From Mesobacillus subterraneus (GTDB lineage Bacteria > Bacillota > Bacilli > Bacillales > Cytobacillaceae), in assembly GCF_020524355.2 (NCBI RefSeq), contig NZ_CP129019.1:806001-870000 (forward strand): a stretch of 64,000 nt of DNA, in the 5' to 3' direction. The translations under genes and the position numbers were made by a program. The notes under the pieces were generated by a model that had not been told where the DNA came from, did no database searches, and saw nothing but the letters and a program-made list of their open reading frames with translations. Within the stretch, counting starts at the first letter, position 1. Every line of letters begins with the position of its first letter. This document shows positions 59,410-64,000 of the stretch, one piece after another.

Positions 59410-59895
59410 TTATTTCTTTTTAATGAATAACAAGTAAACACCAATAAAGATCAATGTTGCCGGCCAAAATCTCCATGCCGTCGAGACTCCATTTTCCAAT
59501 AAACCAAGCCATCCGGTGATTCTGTCATAAAACAATAGCAAACCAGCTAAAATGAGAAAGAGGACTCCGTGAAACAAGCCATTGCCTGTTTTCTGGTATC
59601 GCAGCAAGAATCCTAGAGCGATGATTAAGATGAAGGCGCCGAGGTGATCGGGCCATAGGTCGAACTTATTGACCACATGAAAGTGGACACCGAAGCCGAC
59701 GAGGATTACGCCTGGAAAGATAGCTTCATAATCCTTTCCCCAGTAGCCTTGAACTAAAAAGGCAGCCCCGACAATAATCAAGAGTGTCTGCCACGTATAA
59801 AACTCAGTGAACAACGAAACATTTTCCTGCTGAAGATAAAAGTAAATACCAAAACCGATTAGTATCATTCCTGGTGTAATTCTCTGATTTTTCAT
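59410..59895 (-). CDS. Small polytopic membrane protein (LiaI/LiaF-TM-like)
   Basis: 161 residues on the minus strand, nearly all hydrophobic, with short repeated modules: ITPGMILIGFGIYFYL, IFPGVILVGFGVHFHV, FWPATLIFIGVYLLF. These resemble the LiaI-LiaF-type transmembrane region. There is no soluble domain. The ATG at 59895 follows GGAAGTGGTG on that strand. It could correspond to B. subtilis ysxD by position, but I am not certain. It is a separate transcript from the flanking plus-strand operons. Confidence 0.65.
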   Translation of the reverse strand: MKNQRITPGMILIGFGIYFYLQQENVSLFTEFYTWQTLLIIVGAAFLVQGYWGKDYEAIFPGVILVGFGVHFHVVNKFDLWPDHLGAFILIIALGFLLRYQKTGNGLFHGVLFLILAGLLLFYDRITGWLGLLENGVSTAWRFWPATLIFIGVYLLFIKKK

Positions 59896-60102
59896 TGTTT
59901 CACCACTTCCAGAAAGGCTCACTTGAATTAAGGGACAAACTTTGATAAGGTACATTAGGGAGTATGTTTATTTGCTTTTGATATAGTATAAAAGTATAAC
60001 AAACAGACGGACGAAATAGTTAAATTTAATCAATGCTAATATATATATGTTTTTTTCAACAGTTGTTCACATTTACATCATTTAAAGGTAAAAAACGTCA
60101 TG

Positions 60103-60108
60103 TATAAT
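60103..60108 (+). promoter_or_regulatory. -10 element of the hem operon promoter
   Basis: TATAAT, 46 bases before the hemA ATG; the matching -35 is weak (ATTTAA at 17 bp). No convincing PerR box was seen. Confidence 0.5.
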
Positions 60109-60154
60109 TGCCTTAGCCAATTATGCAATTTCTATGTGGGGGTGTCAATTAATA

Positions 60155-61501
60155 ATGCATATTATCGTTGTCGGTCTAAACTATAAAACTGCCCCTGTTG
60201 AAATCCGCGAAAGATTGACATTCAACGAGGGAAACCTTGGTGAAGCGATGAGTGCCCTTCAGGAAAAGAAGAGCATCCTAGAGAATGTCATCGTATCAAC
60301 GTGCAACCGTACAGAAATATATGCTGTCGTGGACCAGCTTCACACTGGCAGATATTATATCAAAGAGTTTTTATCTGAATGGTTCGGAATCCCACAGGCA
60401 GAATTTACGCCTTTCCTGTTCATTTACGAACAAGATGGCGCAATTGAACATTTATTTAAGGTTTCTTGCGGCTTGAATTCCATGGTTCTGGGTGAAACTC
60501 AAATACTTGGACAAGTGCGCTCAAGCTTCATGCTTGGCCTTGACAAGAACACGACCGGAACGGTCTTCAATCAGCTATTCAAACAGGCAGTCACAATTGC
60601 CAAGCGCGGCCATTCCGAAACAGATATCGGAGCGAACGCTGTTTCAGTCAGCTACGCAGCTGTTGAACTTGCCAAGAAGATTTTCGGCTCTCTTGATCAA
60701 AAGCATGTGCTGATTCTTGGTGCAGGCAAGATGGGCGAGCTTGCGATCCAGAACCTGCATGCAAATGGCGCGAAGAAAGTGACGGTCATCAACCGTACTT
60801 ACCAGAAAGCTGAGGATTTGGCTAATCGATTTTCCGGTATGGCCAAAACTATGGATGAGCTTCAGACTGAGCTGGTGGATGCAGATATCCTGATCAGTTC
60901 AACAGGTGCGAAAAACTTTGTCGTCACAAAGGATATGATGGCAAAGGTCGAGCAAATGAGAAAAGGCAAACCATTATTCATGGTCGATATAGCTGTTCCG
61001 CGTGACCTTGACCCGGAAATTGCGACGCTTGAAAATGTGTTCCTCTATGATATCGATGATCTAGAGGGTATCGTTGAAGCGAATCTGCAAGAACGCCAGA
61101 AGGCTGCAGAGAAAATCCTGATCATGATAGAAAGTGAGATTGTCCAATTCAAACAGTGGCTCAATACGCTTGGCGTCGTTCCTGTCATCTCTGCATTGAG
61201 GGTCAAAGCCCTTTCAATCCAGCAGGAAACGATGGACAGCATCGAACGGAAATTGTCACATCTATCTGAACGTGATATTAAAGTGCTTAACAAGCATACA
61301 AAGAGCATCATCAATCAGCTCCTAAAGGATCCAATCCTGCAGGCGAAAGAGCTTGCTGCTGGACCTGATGCAGATGAAGCACTGAATTTATTCGTGAAGA
61401 TTTTTAATATTGAACAGCTCGTCGCTGAACAAGAAGGAATGAAAACGGCTGAAACCAAGCAGGTAAAAGTTCCTTCGCCTCAGGCTTCTTTTCAGTCGTA
61501 A
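60155..61501 (+). CDS. hemA: Glutamyl-tRNA reductase
   Basis: 448-residue HemA, first enzyme of the C5 heme pathway, reducing glutamyl-tRNA to glutamate-1-semialdehyde. Blocks: [18 protein letters not shown], the catalytic-cysteine motif [12 protein letters not shown] (about residues 46-57), [16 protein letters not shown], the NADPH-binding [11 protein letters not shown] (about 190), and the C-terminal dimerisation helices. The ATG at 60155 lies 11 bases after GTGGGGGTG. It heads the hemA-hemX-hemC-hemD operon. Confidence 0.96.
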   Translation: MHIIVVGLNYKTAPVEIRERLTFNEGNLGEAMSALQEKKSILENVIVSTCNRTEIYAVVDQLHTGRYYIKEFLSEWFGIPQAEFTPFLFIYEQDGAIEHLFKVSCGLNSMVLGETQILGQVRSSFMLGLDKNTTGTVFNQLFKQAVTIAKRGHSETDIGANAVSVSYAAVELAKKIFGSLDQKHVLILGAGKMGELAIQNLHANGAKKVTVINRTYQKAEDLANRFSGMAKTMDELQTELVDADILISSTGAKNFVVTKDMMAKVEQMRKGKPLFMVDIAVPRDLDPEIATLENVFLYDIDDLEGIVEANLQERQKAAEKILIMIESEIVQFKQWLNTLGVVPVISALRVKALSIQQETMDSIERKLSHLSERDIKVLNKHTKSIINQLLKDPILQAKELAAGPDADEALNLFVKIFNIEQLVAEQEGMKTAETKQVKVPSPQASFQS

Positions 61502-61516
61502 GAGAGGTAGTTGCCC

Positions 61517-62350
61517 ATGGGTGAACTTTATATTACGCGTCTCCATGAAATAACCATTGTGATTTATGCGGCAAGCGTGCTCTTATACTTTATCGATTTT
61601 CTTAACAGTAACCGGAGGGCAAACAAAAGTGCCTTCTGGTTACTTGCATTTGTTTGGGGATTCCAGACGATTTTTCTGTTATATTATATGGTCGACAAAG
61701 GCCGTTTCCCAGTCCTGACGCTCTCTGAAGGACTTTACTTTTATGCGTGGGTACTCGTGACGCTGTCGCTGGCGATCAATAAACTATTAAAAGTAGATTT
61801 TATTGTCTTTTTTACAAATGTGCTTGGATTTATCATCATGGCGATCCATACCTTTGCACCGGTGCACTATGACTCCAATGTCATGTCCGAACAACTGATA
61901 TCAGAGCTTTTGCTCATTCATATCACCATGGCGATCCTGTCATATGGGGCATTCTCTATTTCAGTGGTCTTTTCACTGCTATACCTTATTCAGTATGACC
62001 TTTTAAAGCGGAAAAAGTGGGGTAAGCTGTTATGGCGGATCACCGATTTAACGAAACTTGATTATTGGTCATACATATTGAATGTCATCGGAGTGCCGAT
62101 GTTAATCCTGAGCCTCATCCTCGGTCTTCAATGGGCGTGGATCAAAGTACCTGACCTTGCCTGGTATGATGCCAAGCTGCTCGGTTCATTCATCGTTCTC
62201 GCAGTATACAGCATTTACCTATATTTAAGGGTTGGAAAAGAAATGTATGGAAGAGCACTTGCGCTATGGAACGTCGCTTCGTTCCTGATTGTTTTAATAA
62301 ATTTTTTCCTTTTCGGAAAATTATCATCTTTCCATTTTTGGTATCAATAA
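61517..62350 (+). CDS. hemX: HemX, negative effector of HemA
   Basis: 277-residue membrane protein with about eight hydrophobic segments, of the CcsA/HemX (cytochrome c assembly-like) group. It includes the GRFPVLTLSEGLYFYAW stretch where c-type assembly relatives have a heme-interacting loop. In B. subtilis HemX lowers the amount of HemA protein. The ATG at 61517 follows AGAGGTAG; a TTG at 61511 is a less likely start. Confidence 0.9.
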   Translation: MGELYITRLHEITIVIYAASVLLYFIDFLNSNRRANKSAFWLLAFVWGFQTIFLLYYMVDKGRFPVLTLSEGLYFYAWVLVTLSLAINKLLKVDFIVFFTNVLGFIIMAIHTFAPVHYDSNVMSEQLISELLLIHITMAILSYGAFSISVVFSLLYLIQYDLLKRKKWGKLLWRITDLTKLDYWSYILNVIGVPMLILSLILGLQWAWIKVPDLAWYDAKLLGSFIVLAVYSIYLYLRVGKEMYGRALALWNVASFLIVLINFFLFGKLSSFHFWYQ

Positions 62351-62363
62351 TTAGGAGGCTGTC

Positions 62364-63299
62364 ATGAGGAAAATTATCGTTGGCTCCAGACGGAGTAAGC
62401 TAGCATTGACACAAACAAATTGGGTAATTGAACAGTTAAAGAAATTGGGTGCTCCTTTTGAATTTGAAGTAAAGGAAATTGTCACAAAAGGAGACAAAAT
62501 TCTCGATGTGACTTTATCAAAGGTCGGAGGAAAAGGCCTTTTTGTAAAAGAGATTGAACAGGCTATGCTCGACAAAGAAATTGATATGGCTGTCCATAGT
62601 ATGAAAGATATGCCTGCAGTACTTCCAGAAGGGCTTGTCATTGGGGCAATTCCTGAGAGGGAAGACCACCGGGATGTGCTGATTTCCAACGGCAATGTAC
62701 TTTTAAAAGAATTAAAATCAGGTTCAGTAATTGGCACAAGCAGCCTTCGCAGGAGCGCTCAGCTATTGGCTCAACGCCCTGACCTTGAAATGAAGTGGAT
62801 CCGTGGAAACATTGATACAAGGATCTCTAAGCTTGAAACGGAAGACTATGATGGCATAATCCTTGCTGCTGCCGGTTTGAAGCGTATGGGATGGGCTAGT
62901 GATACAGTAACCGAGTTCATTGATGAGGATATTTGTGTACCTGCTGTCGGCCAGGGCGCACTTTCAATCGAGTGCCGCGGCGATGACGAAGAGCTTCTTC
63001 AATTGCTTGAAAAATTCACTTGCGCTGAAACAAGTGCGACGGTTAGAGCCGAAAGAGCATTCCTTCACAAGATGGAAGGCGGCTGCCAGGTACCGATTGC
63101 CGGTTATGCGCATCTTAACGATAACGAAGAAATCGTTCTGACAGCACTAGTCGGTTCTCCAGATGGAAAGACGATCTTCAAGGAGATTGTAACTGGAAAG
63201 AATCCAGAAGAACTTGGTGAGCTTGCAGCTGATAAATTGATCAGCCAGGGAGCGAAAGACTTGATCGACAAGGTAAAACAGGAGCTTGATAGTGAATGA
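62364..63299 (+). CDS. hemC: Porphobilinogen deaminase
   Basis: 311-residue hydroxymethylbilane synthase. Blocks: [57 protein letters not shown] (dipyrromethane-binding arginines) and the cofactor cysteine in [13 protein letters not shown] (about residue 241). It polymerises four porphobilinogens. The ATG follows TAGGAGGC. Its TGA overlaps the hemD start. Confidence 0.97.
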   Translation: MRKIIVGSRRSKLALTQTNWVIEQLKKLGAPFEFEVKEIVTKGDKILDVTLSKVGGKGLFVKEIEQAMLDKEIDMAVHSMKDMPAVLPEGLVIGAIPEREDHRDVLISNGNVLLKELKSGSVIGTSSLRRSAQLLAQRPDLEMKWIRGNIDTRISKLETEDYDGIILAAAGLKRMGWASDTVTEFIDEDICVPAVGQGALSIECRGDDEELLQLLEKFTCAETSATVRAERAFLHKMEGGCQVPIAGYAHLNDNEEIVLTALVGSPDGKTIFKEIVTGKNPEELGELAADKLISQGAKDLIDKVKQELDSE

Positions 63300-64000
63300 T
63301 TCCGGCGCATTCGCTCCAAAATAAAACAGTCATGATTCCTAGGGGAAAGGCTCACGCGAAGTCTTTCTCCGATATGGTTAAAAGAAATGGAGGGATTCCC
63401 GTGGAGATCCCTCTTATTGCCTTTCAGCCTGTTGCGGCTTCTAATAAACTACATAATACTCTTGCGAATTTACATACCTACGATTGGATAATTTTTACGA
63501 GCAATGTAACTGTGGAGACATTCTATTCCTTCATGAAAAAGGGACAGGCTCTTCTGCCTAAAAAAGCTGTGATTGGGGAAAAAACAAAAGAAACTCTTGA
63601 AGACATGGGAGAAAAGGTAGACTTCGTTCCAGCAGAATATGTTGCCGAAGGATTTATTGATAAGTTCTTACCATTTGTCAATCATGGCGAGAGGATCCTG
63701 ATCCCAAAAGGAAATCTAGCCAGGGATTATATTTCCACTTCATTGAAGGAAAAGGGCGCAATTGTCGACGAAATCATAATCTACGAAACGTTCCTGCCCG
63801 AGGAAAGCAGAACCAAGCTCGTTAAGATGCTAACAGAAGAAAGTCTTGATATACTTACATTTACAAGCCCTTCGACGATTGATCATTTTATGAAAATCGT
63901 AGAGGAACATAACTTAGGGGGCAAGCTGGATCATTGCATCGTTGCCTGCATCGGTCCTGTATCCAAAAGGATGGCAGAGCAGCGGGGATTGAAGGTCCAT
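63296..64000 (+). CDS. hemD: Uroporphyrinogen-III synthase (partial, runs off window)
   Basis: The frame starting ATG at 63296 overlaps the hemC stop (ATGA) and is open to the last base: 235 codons of a protein usually about 255-265 long, so only the C-terminus is missing. Sequence: [19 protein letters not shown] at the start, [37 protein letters not shown] and [12 protein letters not shown]. These are characteristic of HemD, which closes and inverts ring D to give uroporphyrinogen III. Confidence 0.93.
   Translation, partial: MIPAHSLQNKTVMIPRGKAHAKSFSDMVKRNGGIPVEIPLIAFQPVAASNKLHNTLANLHTYDWIIFTSNVTVETFYSFMKKGQALLPKKAVIGEKTKETLEDMGEKVDFVPAEYVAEGFIDKFLPFVNHGERILIPKGNLARDYISTSLKEKGAIVDEIIIYETFLPEESRTKLVKMLTEESLDILTFTSPSTIDHFMKIVEEHNLGGKLDHCIVACIGPVSKRMAEQRGLKVH

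Overview
The window is a stretch of a low-to-moderate GC Gram-positive chromosome. It is almost certainly from an endospore-forming member of the Bacillaceae (Bacillus/Mesobacillus type). The gene order follows the Bacillus subtilis zapA-to-hemD region closely: zapA-cvpA-polX-mutS2-yshE-lcfA-fadR-fadB-etfB-etfA-trxA, uvrC-lysC-yslB-sdhCAB-ysmA-gerE-ysmB-racE-gerM-rph-rdgB-ysnB, ilvBNC-leuABCD-ysoA-tig-clpX-lonB-lonA-ysxC, and hemA-hemX-hemC-hemD. Spore genes (gerE, gerM, lonB), a menaquinone-type succinate dehydrogenase with a di-heme SdhC, an L-box lysC and a T-box ilv-leu operon all fit this placement.

Layout. 0.1-6.2 kb: cell division, DNA repair and membrane genes. 6.3-11.7 kb: fatty-acid beta-oxidation (acyl-CoA ligase, FadR, enoyl-CoA hydratase, electron transfer flavoprotein) with a near-perfect FadR palindrome in front of fadR. 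11.8-12.1 kb: thioredoxin. 12.2-21.6 kb: an accessory block between trxA and uvrC. It has two Fur-box promoters, each driving an exported helical protein, the second followed by an FTR1-type iron permease. Between and after these lie surface-glycan genes: a sugar epimerase, a UPF0104-type membrane protein, a membrane-anchored phosphodiesterase/phosphatase, a polyprenol-phosphate type GT2 and a GT-C-like integral membrane protein. 21.6-26.5 kb: uvrC, lysine riboswitch, lysC, then a 16-copy 52-bp tandem array and yslB. 26.8-30.2 kb: sdhCAB. 30.2-33.7 kb: a second accessory insert with a class D-like sortase and a large secreted nuclease. 33.8-39.7 kb: thioesterase, gerE, MarR regulator, glutamate racemase, gerM, rph, rdgB, ysnB and a tRNA-Arg. 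40.0-49.7 kb: ilvE and the ilv-leu operon. 49.8-59.3 kb: protein quality control (trigger factor, ClpX, LonB, LonA) and ysxC. 59.4-64 kb: a small membrane protein and the heme operon, with hemD cut by the window end.

Three kinds of non-coding structure stand out. (1) Four copies of a roughly 120-280 bp dispersed repeat, all in the same orientation; three carry, on the complementary strand, a conserved ORF of about 60 codons with a well-placed Shine-Dalgarno sequence. (2) Three tandem-repeat loci: the 16 x 52 bp array with a higher-order duplication, a 3 x 52 bp array between clpX and lonB, and a 21-bp degenerate repeat between leuC and leuD. (3) A nested inverted repeat upstream of lonA.

Seven otherwise intact genes (polX, mutS2 twice, fadB, the epimerase, ilvN, leuB, lonA) are broken by single-base indels, every one in a homopolymer run. 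I read these as likely sequencing errors and annotate the genes as single loci. Start codons were chosen from Shine-Dalgarno spacing and family N-termini, so several differ from the longest possible ORF.
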